A stretch of DNA of 64,000 nucleotides from Proteiniphilum propionicum (GCF_022267555.1 NZ_CP073586.1:124001-188000), one strand, 5' to 3'; shown: positions 46,639 to 56,333, counted from the stretch's first letter. Program-made: numbers and translations. The notes: generated by a model from the sequence alone, not told the origin.

Positions 46639-48975
46639 ATGCAGATATCTTCAAAAGTAATTTATTTGCTATTTTTCCTGCTCCTTGCCCTCTCATGTGG
46701 GAAGGACCCTGTGGTACCACCGGAACCACCGGAACCACCAGTCACCATCAAAGAGGGGCTTTCATGGAGCATTGCAACACCAGATGCTGACAAGGAGCTG
46801 ACTATCTGGTTCAAGGCTTCTGCAGGCTCACCTCTCTACAACTATACAGGTGATGTTTATATACATACCGGCGTGGTGAGTGAAGGAACCTGGCGATATG
46901 TCCCTGCAGAATGGAATGAAAATATCGCGAAATGCAAGATGACCAGTGTTGCAAACGAAAAATTCACCTGGAGCATCAAGCTGGGGCCAACCATCCGTGA
47001 ATGGTTCAGCTCAGGAAATACCCCTGTAAATAAGATAGGGATTGTAATACGAAATTCCGATGGGACAAAGAAGGGATTCCAGGAAGATAAGTTCATAGAA
47101 AATATTACCGACAACAAATTCAAAACGTTTCAGCCTGGTGCCGTAAAAAACGGGACTATGCCTGCAGACATGGAGTATGGCATCAACATAGTGGATAACT
47201 CAACAGTCACTCTGGTACTGTATGATAAAGACAAAAACGGGGCACGCAAAGATTATGCACATGTGACTGGTGATTTCAACAACTGGACACTTAGTAACGA
47301 CGAAAAATCACAGATGTTCCGCGATGAGGCGGCTGGGTGCTGGTGGATAACTCTCACCGGCCTGGATCAGGAGAAAGAGTATGGATTCCAGTATTACATT
47401 GGGGACAGGGAAAGAGAACCGATTCGTGTAGCCGATCCTTATACCCGCAAAGTGCTGGATCCTGATAACGACCACTATATACCCTACTCTACATACCCGG
47501 AAAACAAGATCTACCCTGAAGGAGCTAACGGCATAGTATCTGTTTTTAAAATCCGACAGGATAACTACAACTGGCAGGTGCCCGATTTCAAAACGCCCGC
47601 TACCGACAATCTGACAATTTACGAACTGCATTTCCGCGACTTTACAGCCTCCGGCGATATCAACGGCGCCATGGAGAAACTGGATTACCTGCAATCGCTC
47701 GGCGTAAACGCCATCGAACTGATGCCCGTGCAGGAATTCGACGGGAACGACAGCTGGGGTTACAATCCCTGCTTCTATTTCGCGATGGACAAAGCCTACG
47801 GCACCGACCGGATGTACAAGCAGTTTATCGACGCGTGTCACAAACGGGGTATGGCCGTCATTTTCGACGTGGTCTATAACCACGCCACCGGTGCCCATCC
47901 GTTTGCCCGGATGTGGTGGGATGCCGAAAACAACAAGACCGCCGCCAACAATCCCTACTTCAATACGGATGCTCCCCACCCCTACTCCGTTTTTCACGAC
48001 TTCAACCACGAATCGCCCCTGGCGCGCGCCTTCGTGAAACGAAACCTCCGGTTCCTGCTGGAGGAATACCGCATCGACGGCTTCCGTTTCGATTTGACCA
48101 AAGGATTTACTCAAAACCGAAGCACCGAGGCCACAGCCGGCAACTACGACGCTTCGCGCGTGGCCATCATCAAGGATTACAACAGCGCCATCAAGGAGGT
48201 CAAAGCGGATGCGCTCGTGATTCTCGAACATTTTTGCGATAATATGGAAGAGACCGAACTGGGCGACGCCGGCATGATGGTTTGGCGCAATATGAATTGG
48301 GCTTATTGCCAATCGGCAATGGGATATCCGAGCGAGTCGGGATTCGACGGGACCTATTACAAAACCTCATCCCGCCCGGCAAACAGTCTGGTAAGCTACA
48401 TGGAAAGCCATGATGAAGAACGAGCGGCTTACAAACAGAGTCAATGGGGGAATGGTATTATTAAAACCGACCTGGCCGCACGGATGAACCAGCTGGCAGC
48501 CAACGCCGCCTTCTTCTTCACCGTGCCCGGTCCAAAGATGGTGTGGCAGTTCGGAGAGATGGGTTACGACGTAAGCATTGATTATAACGGCCGTACCGGC
48601 AAGAAGCCGGTCAAATGGGACTACCTGAATAATGCCGAACGGAAGCAGTTGCACGATGTGTACACCCGGCTGATCAGACTGCGCAATACCCATCCCGAAC
48701 TGTTCAATGCCACCGCCACGCTGGAGTGGAAAGTAACGCCGTCGTTCTGGGACAACGGCCGCTTCCTGACGCTCTCCTCATTCGGAAACGCCAAGCAAAT
48801 AGTGGTCACGGGCAATTTCACCAATGCCCCCGTCAACACCACCACCTCATTTCCGAAAACCGGCACCTGGTACAACTATCTGAACGGATCGGAAACGCTG
48901 AATGTGACGGAAACGACAATGAACATCACCGTCCCTGCCAACAGTTTCAGAATATTCTCCACATTCACGGAATAA
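46639..48975 (+). CDS. GH13 pullulanase/amylase-like lipoprotein
   Basis: This 778-residue protein has a lipoprotein signal (LLLALSCGKD) and a Pro-rich linker (PPEPPEPP). An N-terminal beta region (about 35-150) and a CBM48-like domain (about 170-290, HVTGDFNNWTLS) precede the GH13 barrel (NLTIYELHFRDF onward, about 320) and a C-terminal beta domain. The catalytic trio is D485 (GFRFDLTKG), E530 (LEHF) and D592 (ESHDEE). YELHxRDF and the CBM48 suit alpha-1,6-active debranching enzymes. A second composition break lies near 47580-47640: 22 of 60 G/C at 47041-47100 against 37 of 60 at 48001-48060. Confidence 0.88.
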   Translation: MQISSKVIYLLFFLLLALSCGKDPVVPPEPPEPPVTIKEGLSWSIATPDADKELTIWFKASAGSPLYNYTGDVYIHTGVVSEGTWRYVPAEWNENIAKCKMTSVANEKFTWSIKLGPTIREWFSSGNTPVNKIGIVIRNSDGTKKGFQEDKFIENITDNKFKTFQPGAVKNGTMPADMEYGINIVDNSTVTLVLYDKDKNGARKDYAHVTGDFNNWTLSNDEKSQMFRDEAAGCWWITLTGLDQEKEYGFQYYIGDREREPIRVADPYTRKVLDPDNDHYIPYSTYPENKIYPEGANGIVSVFKIRQDNYNWQVPDFKTPATDNLTIYELHFRDFTASGDINGAMEKLDYLQSLGVNAIELMPVQEFDGNDSWGYNPCFYFAMDKAYGTDRMYKQFIDACHKRGMAVIFDVVYNHATGAHPFARMWWDAENNKTAANNPYFNTDAPHPYSVFHDFNHESPLARAFVKRNLRFLLEEYRIDGFRFDLTKGFTQNRSTEATAGNYDASRVAIIKDYNSAIKEVKADALVILEHFCDNMEETELGDAGMMVWRNMNWAYCQSAMGYPSESGFDGTYYKTSSRPANSLVSYMESHDEERAAYKQSQWGNGIIKTDLAARMNQLAANAAFFFTVPGPKMVWQFGEMGYDVSIDYNGRTGKKPVKWDYLNNAERKQLHDVYTRLIRLRNTHPELFNATATLEWKVTPSFWDNGRFLTLSSFGNAKQIVVTGNFTNAPVNTTTSFPKTGTWYNYLNGSETLNVTETTMNITVPANSFRIFSTFTE

Positions 48976-49084
48976 CATCAGACAAGATACTCCCCATTAA
49001 AACCCGTTCGCCGTGAGAGTGGTATTTCCCTAACTATGTAGTAGGAATTATATTATGTTTAAAATTACAATTCATGTTGTATAA

Positions 49085-50383
49085 TCAGGAACGGGACGAT
49101 GCAAGGATCAGCGAGTCTCCTTTCAATGCTAAAACCTGTTGTGCGCTTTGCAGGCTGTCCAGTTGAAGCATCACCCGTTGCTGAACAACCCGGAAGCTAT
49201 CCATCAGCTCCTGTTTCACAGGTCGACTGGGTGGTGACTCTATTGTGAGAGGGTTCACCGGACGGTTGTGCTTATGTACACGAAAGTCGAGATGAGGCCC
49301 TGTTGACAATCCGCTTGATCCTACATAACCTATAACCTCTCCCTGCTTCACGGAACTACCCCTGCCGATTCCTGAGGCAAATCGGCTCAGGTGCATGTAG
49401 GTGGTAGTATAGGTTGAATTATGGCGTATCTTTAAATAGTTCCCTGCCCCACCGGACTGATACCCTTTTTCTATAACCAGTCCATCGCCTATTGTTTTGA
49501 CGGGTGTACCCCTGGGCGCAGCATAGTCCACCCCATGATGAGGCCGGTACCGCTTGAGTACCGGATGATAACGTGAATTGGAAAAACGGGACGAAATACG
49601 AAAAAAATCGAGTGGCGCTTTCAGAAATTCTTTCCGCAAGCTGTTTCCACTCACATCAAAATACTCCCTTGTGGAATCCTGTTCGAACGGAATCGCCGGG
49701 AACATCTCACCCCTATGCGTGAAGACAGCACCCTCTATTGATGATATTTCCACCATTGTGGTATCATCGATGTATGCTACATCGTACATCAAACGGAACG
49801 AATCGCCCTTCTTAATATCAAAAAAATCGATCTGCCAGGCGTACAAATCAGAAAGCGCCAGCGCGAGCAATGCCGAAGCACCGGAATCTACTATGGCGTT
49901 CCACATGGAGGAGGTGATCACCCCTTCGGTATATTCCCGCCTGAGAGTCACCGGTTTTGTATCTTCATAGGCTACAATATCACTGGAACTGAGATCCACG
50001 ACTGCATAAGCTGTCCGCGATTTTTCAAACACAAGGTACTGAATAGTTGCCAGAGAGTCCCGTGTGGTAATGGTTGCGTACTTGTTCCCTATTTGTAATT
50101 TTGAAAGAGGCAGAAAGGGTGAAACTACCTGTGTTATCTCCTCACTTTCTTTACCCGTAAATCCTAAATTTACGAGTATAGTGGAGAGCAATTCTCCTTT
50201 TTGAATGGTAAAATGGTTTACTTCCAGGGAATCCAAGCAGATCCCGTATTCGGATACCAAACATGTTTCTTCCGGAGTTTCTGTCTCCTGTTGTCCCTTG
50301 TCCCGTGGAACACAAGCACCTAAAGCCGCAACCAACCATATAAACGCAACCCAAACCGATGTTTTTCTTCTTCTCTGAAACAT
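49085..50383 (-). CDS. M23 family metallopeptidase, lipoprotein
   Basis: This 432-residue exported peptidase probably cuts peptidoglycan cross-bridges or stem peptides. The start at 50383 gives a signal with lipidation-type end VAALGAC; an ATG 15 codons upstream would spoil it. An N-terminal LysM/OapA-like region (about 40-110, FTIQKGELLSTILVNLGF) and a middle domain precede the zinc domain with HHGVDYAAPRGTPV and GPHLDFRVH, which supply the H/D and HxH ligands, so it should be active. It is convergent to the pullulanase gene and unrelated to starch use. Confidence 0.9.
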   Translation of the reverse strand: MFQRRRKTSVWVAFIWLVAALGACVPRDKGQQETETPEETCLVSEYGICLDSLEVNHFTIQKGELLSTILVNLGFTGKESEEITQVVSPFLPLSKLQIGNKYATITTRDSLATIQYLVFEKSRTAYAVVDLSSSDIVAYEDTKPVTLRREYTEGVITSSMWNAIVDSGASALLALALSDLYAWQIDFFDIKKGDSFRLMYDVAYIDDTTMVEISSIEGAVFTHRGEMFPAIPFEQDSTREYFDVSGNSLRKEFLKAPLDFFRISSRFSNSRYHPVLKRYRPHHGVDYAAPRGTPVKTIGDGLVIEKGYQSGGAGNYLKIRHNSTYTTTYMHLSRFASGIGRGSSVKQGEVIGYVGSSGLSTGPHLDFRVHKHNRPVNPLTIESPPSRPVKQELMDSFRVVQQRVMLQLDSLQSAQQVLALKGDSLILASSRS

Positions 50384-50846
50384 TATATTATTGCTTTTAC
50401 CAAATTCCCGACTTTCAACTGGAATCAACTAATAATAAATGAGATACGATAAAATACATACCCCAAAAATCGGGAATAAAAATGACTTAAAACAAATCAT
50501 TCTTGTTTAGAAATAGAAAATAACAAGTTCAAAGATGCAAAAAATTATCCGAAAAAGAGACAAAAAAACATTTTTTTCATTTCTGCGACTTTTGTTATAT
50601 GTTAAAAAAACCTCCACTCTCTTTTTTTACCTCGAACGGACCTCTTTCCTCATGAACGAAATATATGCCAGTTTGAAAAAGAGAAGCGTTATTGCAAGCA
50701 AGCCAGTCAGCTGCGGCTACACCAACTGAAGGCTTTGATCCACAGAAGGCTTTGATCCAAGGGAAGCGGACAATCTGGCCAGGCATTGCCATGGGCTATG
50801 GCCCCAACAATTTTCCTGCCACGTTGAGATTGTAAGCCATAACATT
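50384..50846. other. Intergenic region between the minus-strand GH13 and M23 genes
   Basis: This 463 bp gap is AT-rich at 50430-50640. A 15-base direct repeat, GAAGGCTTTGATCCA, occurs at 50728-50742 and 50745-50759. A possible minus-strand -7 element (CATCTTTG, plus 50530-50537) could serve the M23 gene but lacks a well-spaced -33. Short open frames show no recognisable protein. Confidence 0.55.
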
Positions 50847-52202
50847 CTACTTGGAGTAGATTCGGTATCCCCATGGCACTAACTCCATTTCATCAACTGA
50901 TACCGCCTGACAGGCATCGGGAAAAGATGAGAATCCTTCTCCCGGAATTTTTTCGTTGAACTTTACTGTAACCGACTTGTTGCTGAAATTGAAAACGCAT
51001 ACCACCTCGTTTCCGTTGTTTACACGGCGGAACGACCAGACATGTATGGGACAATCGTTGGTTATCTCCAACATTTCACCATCATGCTCGGGCGCCATCA
51101 ACGCATTGTTATCCTTTTTAAATGCGTTTAATCGCTTGTAAAAAGAGGTAAATCCCCCGGTATCGGCCCAATCGATTGAATCTTTCTCAAAGAACTGTAA
51201 CCGGCGGTTCAAGCCCACCTCTTGTCCGCTGTATATCAACGGCATACCCGGAAGCATATAGGTTAGCACGGCAAATGTTTCTGCAGCATCGTCGCCCATA
51301 CGCTCAAACTCAGTACCGTTCCAGGAATTCTCATCGTGATTAGAGGTGAAAAACATCGGGACAGCATCGGGTGAAAAACGGTTGTTCATTCTCAAAAGAG
51401 ATAATCGCAGTGAGTCTGCATTCTCCTTGCCCTGTGCCACCATATTCATCTTATGATGAAAGTCCCATGCATAATAGGCATCAAAAACGGTCTCATTTAG
51501 TTCCGGCTTTTCGGCCTCAGCCAACAGAAAAATATCAGGATTCAGAGAGAGTAATGAATCTTTGGCCTCCTCCCAGAAGCCAGTAGGTACTTCGCCTGCC
51601 ACATCGCAGCGGAACCCATCGATACCGGTTTCACGAACCCAGAACATCATCGCCTCTATCATTGCTTTTCGCATCTCATGTTGACTATAATCCAGCTGAG
51701 CAATATCGGTCCAGTCGTACATGATACTCAAGTCCCCCAGGCTGTCTCTCAAGTACCAGCCAGGGTTAGCCTCAACCCACACGGCATCGCGCGATGTGTG
51801 GTTTGCAACCCAATCGAGAATCACCTTCATTCCCATCTCCTGCGCCTGCCTTACAACCGACTTAAAATCATCAAATGTGCCAAACTCGCTGTTTATCTGA
51901 GTATAATCCCTGACAGAGTAATAACTGCCGAGAGTACCTTTTCGGTCTTTTTCCCCAATACTCTGTACCGGCATAAACCACAAGATATCAGCGCCCAGCT
52001 CCTTTAACCTTTGCAGTTGCCCAGAGAAAGCGCTGAATGTACCTTCCGGTGTAAACTGACGGATATTAACTTCATAAATGACTGCATTGTAAACCCATTC
52101 GGGATGCGCATTATTTATGGTTATTTCATTCTCCGCTTTATTTTTATTTCCACACGAAAGCAATAGTGAAAGCGTGAGAAGTGATAGAAATAATTTCTTC
52201 AT
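50847..52202 (-). CDS. GH13 alpha-amylase family lipoprotein
   Basis: This 451-residue enzyme starts at 52202, where MKKLFLSLLTLSLLLSCGNK gives a lipoprotein signal; an ATG 14 codons upstream would precede it with a charged tail. The compact GH13 barrel begins WVYNAVIYEVNIRQFTPEG, with catalytic D200 (GFRCDVAG), E229 (LLAEAEKP) and D290 (SNHDENS). It has no added binding modules. It follows the MFS sugar transporter by 53 bp on the same strand, so it would feed maltose or glucose to that transporter. It may act in the periplasm or on the outer membrane. Confidence 0.9.
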   Translation of the reverse strand: MKKLFLSLLTLSLLLSCGNKNKAENEITINNAHPEWVYNAVIYEVNIRQFTPEGTFSAFSGQLQRLKELGADILWFMPVQSIGEKDRKGTLGSYYSVRDYTQINSEFGTFDDFKSVVRQAQEMGMKVILDWVANHTSRDAVWVEANPGWYLRDSLGDLSIMYDWTDIAQLDYSQHEMRKAMIEAMMFWVRETGIDGFRCDVAGEVPTGFWEEAKDSLLSLNPDIFLLAEAEKPELNETVFDAYYAWDFHHKMNMVAQGKENADSLRLSLLRMNNRFSPDAVPMFFTSNHDENSWNGTEFERMGDDAAETFAVLTYMLPGMPLIYSGQEVGLNRRLQFFEKDSIDWADTGGFTSFYKRLNAFKKDNNALMAPEHDGEMLEITNDCPIHVWSFRRVNNGNEVVCVFNFSNKSVTVKFNEKIPGEGFSSFPDACQAVSVDEMELVPWGYRIYSK

Positions 52203-52255
52203 ATGATAATTCATTTTTCCTTTTTTTCTATTATTATTAGCCATGTATGGCCAGA

Positions 52256-53785
52256 TTAACTTTTCTTTAACCTGTATACATCATCCCTATCCTGTACAAA
52301 AAAGATGCTAAATGCACCAAGGATAAGAGAAAAGCCCGCCAGAACCATCGTCTTTATAACTTGTCCCTCGAAAATCTCACTGGTAATATATCCAAGGATA
52401 CTCGCCGCCAGGATTTGGGGAATTACAATAAAAAAATTGAAAATACCCATATATGTCCCCATCTTATCGGAAGGGAGAGAGCCGGTAAGTATGGCATAAG
52501 GCATAGATAGGATGCTGCCCCAGGCAAATCCTACGCCTATCATCGGTATAAGGAGCATGGTTGGGTCTTTGATAAAAAAGAGAGAGATAAAAGAGATTCC
52601 GCCTGAAGCAAGAGCTATTGAATGGGTAGACTTTCTGCCGATCTGTTTTGCAATAACCGGAAGCAGAAAGGCACTAACGGCAGAGACTGCATTATAAACA
52701 GCGAACAGTACCCCCACCCAGTTAGCTCCCTGATTATACAATTCTGATGAAGAATCGGTTGTTCCATACACATGTTGCGTTATCGCCGGAGTGGTATAGA
52801 TCCACATTGCATAAAATGCCAGCCAGGAAAAAAATTGAACTATAGCAAGTTGCCCCATGGTACCTGGCATGTGAAGCAGGTCGTTCATTATACCTACCAT
52901 ACCTTTCGGTTCGGGCGATTTTTTAGTTATAAGTCCCGACAACAGCAAGATAATTCCAAAAACAAGAAGCAGGCCGCCAACAATGTAGAGTTGTTTATTC
53001 TGATCTGCTAATCCCGAAAACATAATAAGCAATGTGGCAGCAAGTCCCACAACCGTCCATATAAGCCCCTTTCTAAAAAACTGAGGAGATGTAACCGGTG
53101 GCTTCACTACAGCTTTAACACCAGTGGCCTCCTCTTTTTCTTTCTCAAATGCTGCCAGTTCTTCGGGGGAGTACTCTTTAGAGGTTAGTACAGTGTACAA
53201 CACCGAAGCAAAAAGCACCACGCCACCAATATAGAATGACAGCTTGACCGATTGTGGGATAACCCCTTCCCCGGCAGTATTTGAAACACCAAACCAGTTT
53301 GTGAGAATGTAGGGCAAAGCGGAAGCAATTACGGCACCGGTACCAATAAAGAAACTCTGCATTGCAAACCCCATTGTTCTCTGCCCGGACGGAAGATTGT
53401 CACCTACAAAAGCCCTGAAAGGTTCCATAGAAATGTTGATTGATGCATCCATGATCCACAGCATACCTGCAGCGATCCAAAGATGTGGAGAGTTGGGCAT
53501 AACAAACAGCGCCATCGTGGTAAAGATTGCTCCTATCATGAAATAAGGCCGGCGCCGGCCAAAACGGTTCCAGGTTTTATCACTAAAATGGCCGATAATT
53601 GGTTGAACTATGAGTCCTGTAATAGGTGCGGCAATCCAAAGGATAGGTATGTCTTCCACCCTTGCACCCAGGGTCTCAAAAATACGGCTTACATTTGCGT
53701 TTTGCAGAGCAAAACCGAATTGAATGCCAAGAAATCCGAAACTCATATTCCAGATTTCCCAAAAGGAAAGATGTCTCTTCTTCAT
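52256..53785 (-). CDS. MFS sugar transporter (maltose/SLC45-like)
   Basis: This 509-residue inner-membrane carrier has about 12 hydrophobic segments and a central cytoplasmic loop (about 210-235). The motifs GPITGL-like AAPITGLIVQPIIGHFSDKTWNRFG (in parts) and GRRRPYFMIGAI are typical of the disaccharide/H+ symporter group that carries maltose or sucrose in Bacteroidota. Location between lacI and a GH13 gene supports maltose as substrate. A -7-like element and a palindrome lie just before the start codon. Confidence 0.88.
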   Translation of the reverse strand: MKKRHLSFWEIWNMSFGFLGIQFGFALQNANVSRIFETLGARVEDIPILWIAAPITGLIVQPIIGHFSDKTWNRFGRRRPYFMIGAIFTTMALFVMPNSPHLWIAAGMLWIMDASINISMEPFRAFVGDNLPSGQRTMGFAMQSFFIGTGAVIASALPYILTNWFGVSNTAGEGVIPQSVKLSFYIGGVVLFASVLYTVLTSKEYSPEELAAFEKEKEEATGVKAVVKPPVTSPQFFRKGLIWTVVGLAATLLIMFSGLADQNKQLYIVGGLLLVFGIILLLSGLITKKSPEPKGMVGIMNDLLHMPGTMGQLAIVQFFSWLAFYAMWIYTTPAITQHVYGTTDSSSELYNQGANWVGVLFAVYNAVSAVSAFLLPVIAKQIGRKSTHSIALASGGISFISLFFIKDPTMLLIPMIGVGFAWGSILSMPYAILTGSLPSDKMGTYMGIFNFFIVIPQILAASILGYITSEIFEGQVIKTMVLAGFSLILGAFSIFFVQDRDDVYRLKKS

Positions 53786-53792
53786 ATTAGAA

Positions 53793-53832
53793 TATTTGGA
53801 ACAAATATAGCGAGCATTCTACACTAAAACCA
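53793..53832 (-). promoter_or_regulatory. Promoter with overlapping palindrome before the MFS gene
   Basis: On minus, TATATTTG (plus 53802-53809) is a -7 element; the -33 position 20 bases away reads TGG, a one-base miss. TATTTGGAACAAATA at 53793-53807 is a perfect 6+3+6 palindrome overlapping it. This is a sensible site for the adjacent LacI protein, though it lacks the central CG of classical LacI-family operators. Confidence 0.5.
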
Positions 53833-53844
53833 TAATAACAGATA

Positions 53845-54897
53845 TCAATAGCTTATTTTCCCACTGCAATCGAGTGCATTATCTGACGGCTGCCTGGTAG
53901 AGTCTTTAACCACCAGTTCGGTTTTAATCAGACGGCTGACAACACCTTGTTTTGTTTCTTTTCCTTCAATACGGTTGATAAGAAGGCGGGCAGCTGCCTT
54001 ACCCATTGCAAAGCCATGCTGGTCAACTGTGGTAATCGTGGGATCAGTTACTTCAGTTATATAGCTATTGGTAAAACCGCAAACCGATATTTCTTCAGGG
54101 ATAATGAATCCGGCAGACTTTACAATCTGCATGCAATAGGCAGCCACCTCATCATTTATGCAAAAAAAAGCATCGGGCACGGGATCAAGCCTCAGTAACT
54201 CCGGTATTATCTCCTTCGCCAGCTCAACAGTATCACACACCCTGCTTATGTTTTTATCTACAGGCAGTTTATGCTTAAGCAGTGCATCCTCATATCCCAT
54301 ACGCCGGTTGTTTGCAATAGGCAATGAATGTGTTGATCCCAAGAAGGCTATGCGCCTGCATCCTGTCATTATTAGATGCTCCACAGCATTAAATGCGCCC
54401 GCGTAATCATCAACCACCACTTTATCGGTATTGATCCCAGTACATATACGATCAAAGAAAACAAGATGGATATTATTATCAATAATTTCCTGAAAATGGT
54501 CGAACTTGTTGGTGGTTTTCGATTGCGATGCCAGAATACCGCACACACGGGCATCAAGTAATGTCTCAACACTTCTCACCTCTCGCTCATAATCCTCATT
54601 GGAGTGACAGAACAGAAGATTGTAACCTTCACTTTCCGCCTCGTACTGAATACCGGAAAGCACAGTAGAAAAGAAATAATGCACTATCTCCGGCACTATT
54701 ACACCAATAGTGTTATTCCGGTTGGTGCGCAACAGCATGGCCAGAGTGTTGGGCTTGTATCTATGTTTCTTGGCATAATCTTGCACCAGCTTTCTTGTTT
54801 TCACGCTGATTGCAGGATTGTTTTTCATAGCCCGCGATACAGTGGACGGTGAAAGCTTAAGCGCATTAGCGATATCTTTTAAGGTAATCTGGGCCAT
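53845..54897 (-). CDS. LacI family transcriptional regulator
   Basis: This 350-residue regulator has the N-terminal helix-turn-helix ITLKDIANALKLSPSTVSRA (about 3-22), the hinge region, and a periplasmic-binding-protein-like effector domain (about 60-335: GVIVPEIVHYFFSTVLSGI, CRRIAFLGS and VCGFTN). It lies 59 bp upstream of the MFS gene on the same strand. It is the only regulator near the starch locus, where B. thetaiotaomicron has SusR. Maltose-type sugars are the likely effectors (inference from context). Confidence 0.92.
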   Translation of the reverse strand: MAQITLKDIANALKLSPSTVSRAMKNNPAISVKTRKLVQDYAKKHRYKPNTLAMLLRTNRNNTIGVIVPEIVHYFFSTVLSGIQYEAESEGYNLLFCHSNEDYEREVRSVETLLDARVCGILASQSKTTNKFDHFQEIIDNNIHLVFFDRICTGINTDKVVVDDYAGAFNAVEHLIMTGCRRIAFLGSTHSLPIANNRRMGYEDALLKHKLPVDKNISRVCDTVELAKEIIPELLRLDPVPDAFFCINDEVAAYCMQIVKSAGFIIPEEISVCGFTNSYITEVTDPTITTVDQHGFAMGKAAARLLINRIEGKETKQGVVSRLIKTELVVKDSTRQPSDNALDCSGKISY

Positions 54898-54913
54898 TTT
54901 AAATTTCTTTTCT

Positions 54914-54944
54914 CAAAAATATAAAAAAATTGAGAAATAAACAA
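54914..54944 (-). promoter_or_regulatory. Bacteroidales-type promoter of lacI
   Basis: On minus, TTG (plus 54942-54944), exactly 20 bases, then TATTTTTG (plus 54914-54921) match the consensus fully. The start of transcription near 54907 leaves a leader of only about ten bases before the lacI ATG. A CTCAA/TTGAG pair (54912-54934) overlaps it. Confidence 0.7.
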
Positions 54945-55034
54945 TATTTAAGTAAAATTTTTACCGAATTGCTGTTAACTGTTTTCCCCAAAAAATGTTT
55001 CATGTAAAACAAACATTTTTACGAAGATATTTCC

Positions 55035-55042
55035 TACATTTG
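55035..55042 (+). promoter_or_regulatory. -7-like element before the arginine deiminase family gene
   Basis: TACATTTG matches TAnnTTTG and lies 26 bp before the start codon. The -33 region does not match, so support is partial. Confidence 0.4.
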
Positions 55043-55067
55043 TCCCTATTAGTATCATTGAAATATT

Positions 55068-56333
55068 ATGTCTGAAAACAAAAAATTAACCCTTAACATC
55101 CAATCGGAGATTGGTAAGCTTGATGCCGTATTGATTCATTATCCCGGTACTGAAGTAGAGAATATGACTCCCCGCAATGCTCAAAGGGCACTATACAGCG
55201 ACATCCTGAATTTATCCATAGCCAGAAAAGAGTTCGACCAGCTTCAGGGTGTTTTACATAAAACCTCTGTTGTGTATGAAGTATCGGATCTGTTGACGAA
55301 AATTCTGGAACATGAAAATATGAAAGAGGGCCTTCTGCGAAAAATATGCGATATGGAACAGGTATCCGGCTATTTTAACTACCTGATGGAGCTCCCTGTA
55401 TCCACTCTTGCAAAAATTTTGATTGAGGGGCTCCCTATGCGAATTAATACTCTGACCGATTTTCTGAGAGATGAGTATTATGCTTTGAAACCTCTCTATA
55501 ATTTCTATTTTACACGTGATTCGTCGGCGATCATCGGTAACAGCACAGTGGTATGCAAGATGGCCAACACCGTCAGGATGAGGGAATCACTGATAATGGA
55601 TGCCATTTTCAGAAGTGGACTCTTTTTCAACACAAACGTATTGAATGTATATGAATTATCACAAAACGACCCTTTGGTTAGGATTGAAGGAGGCGATGTG
55701 CTGGTGGTACGTGACGATATACTACTTATTGGAAACGGGACAAGGAGCAGTACACAAGGGATAGATCTGCTGGTTAAGGAGTTCTGCAATTCAGGCACAG
55801 GGAGAAAGCATGTTATAATACAAGAGTTGCCTGAATCGCCTGAATCGTTTATTCACCTCGATATGGTTTTCACACTGCTCGACACCAACAAGGTTATGAT
55901 TTATAAACCCCTCATAATGAACAATACTCCATATCAGACAGTTCACATGCAGATTGATAACGGAAAAGTGGTCAAAATATCATCTGCCGGAGGAATACTG
56001 GGCCTGTTAAGAAAGCTGGGGCTCGATCTGGAACCGGTTATCTGTGGTGGAAAAGCTGACGACTGGGATCAGGAAAGGGAACAGTGGCACAGTGGCGCCA
56101 ACTTTTTAGCTATTGCACCGGGAAAGGTACTATCGTATGCACGAAATATCCACACACTTGAAGAATTGGACAAGAACGGGTTTGAAGTGGTCACGGCCCG
56201 GGATGTAATCAACAACAGGTACGACCTGAATTCATCGAAAAACTGCGTTATCACACTCGAAGGATCTGAACTGCCACGGGGTGGCGGGGGGCCCAGATGT
56301 ATGACAATGCCGTTGAGCAGGGCTATAATATAG
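55068..56333 (+). CDS. Arginine deiminase family protein
   Basis: This 421-residue cytoplasmic protein has the complete amidinotransferase-fold active site: FTRDSS, VRIEGGDVLV (Asp/Glu contacts), FIHLDMVFT (His and Asp of the HxD motif), and the catalytic Cys at residue 411 in GGGPRCMTMPLSR. Arginine deiminase makes citrulline and ammonia. No ornithine carbamoyltransferase, carbamate kinase or arginine antiporter is nearby, so an energy-yielding ADI pathway cannot be claimed and the true substrate may differ. The last 11 bp overlap the convergent yjjG-type gene. Confidence 0.85.
   Translation: MSENKKLTLNIQSEIGKLDAVLIHYPGTEVENMTPRNAQRALYSDILNLSIARKEFDQLQGVLHKTSVVYEVSDLLTKILEHENMKEGLLRKICDMEQVSGYFNYLMELPVSTLAKILIEGLPMRINTLTDFLRDEYYALKPLYNFYFTRDSSAIIGNSTVVCKMANTVRMRESLIMDAIFRSGLFFNTNVLNVYELSQNDPLVRIEGGDVLVVRDDILLIGNGTRSSTQGIDLLVKEFCNSGTGRKHVIIQELPESPESFIHLDMVFTLLDTNKVMIYKPLIMNNTPYQTVHMQIDNGKVVKISSAGGILGLLRKLGLDLEPVICGGKADDWDQEREQWHSGANFLAIAPGKVLSYARNIHTLEELDKNGFEVVTARDVINNRYDLNSSKNCVITLEGSELPRGGGGPRCMTMPLSRAII

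Noticed and set aside
46719-46741. CCGGAACCA-type microsatellite in the pullulanase gene
   Set aside because: It encodes the Pro-Glu-Pro-Pro linker after the lipoprotein signal, common in surface lipoproteins, and is in frame.
47308-48312. Long minus-strand open frame (334 codons) inside the pullulanase gene
   Set aside because: It lies opposite a clear GH13 gene, has no recognisable domain, and is explained by the GC-rich codon use of that segment. The same holds for 44690-45463 minus.
50595-50792. Possible 65-codon gene on minus downstream of the GH13 gene
   Set aside because: No recognisable motif or ribosome-binding context, and it contains the short direct repeat; not supported as a gene.
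54914-54970. TTCGGTAAAAA on the minus strand upstream of lacI, like the left arm of the TonB-leader elements
   Set aside because: No matching TTTACCGAA arm lies within about 120 bp downstream and the TGATTGT block is missing, so it is probably chance similarity.
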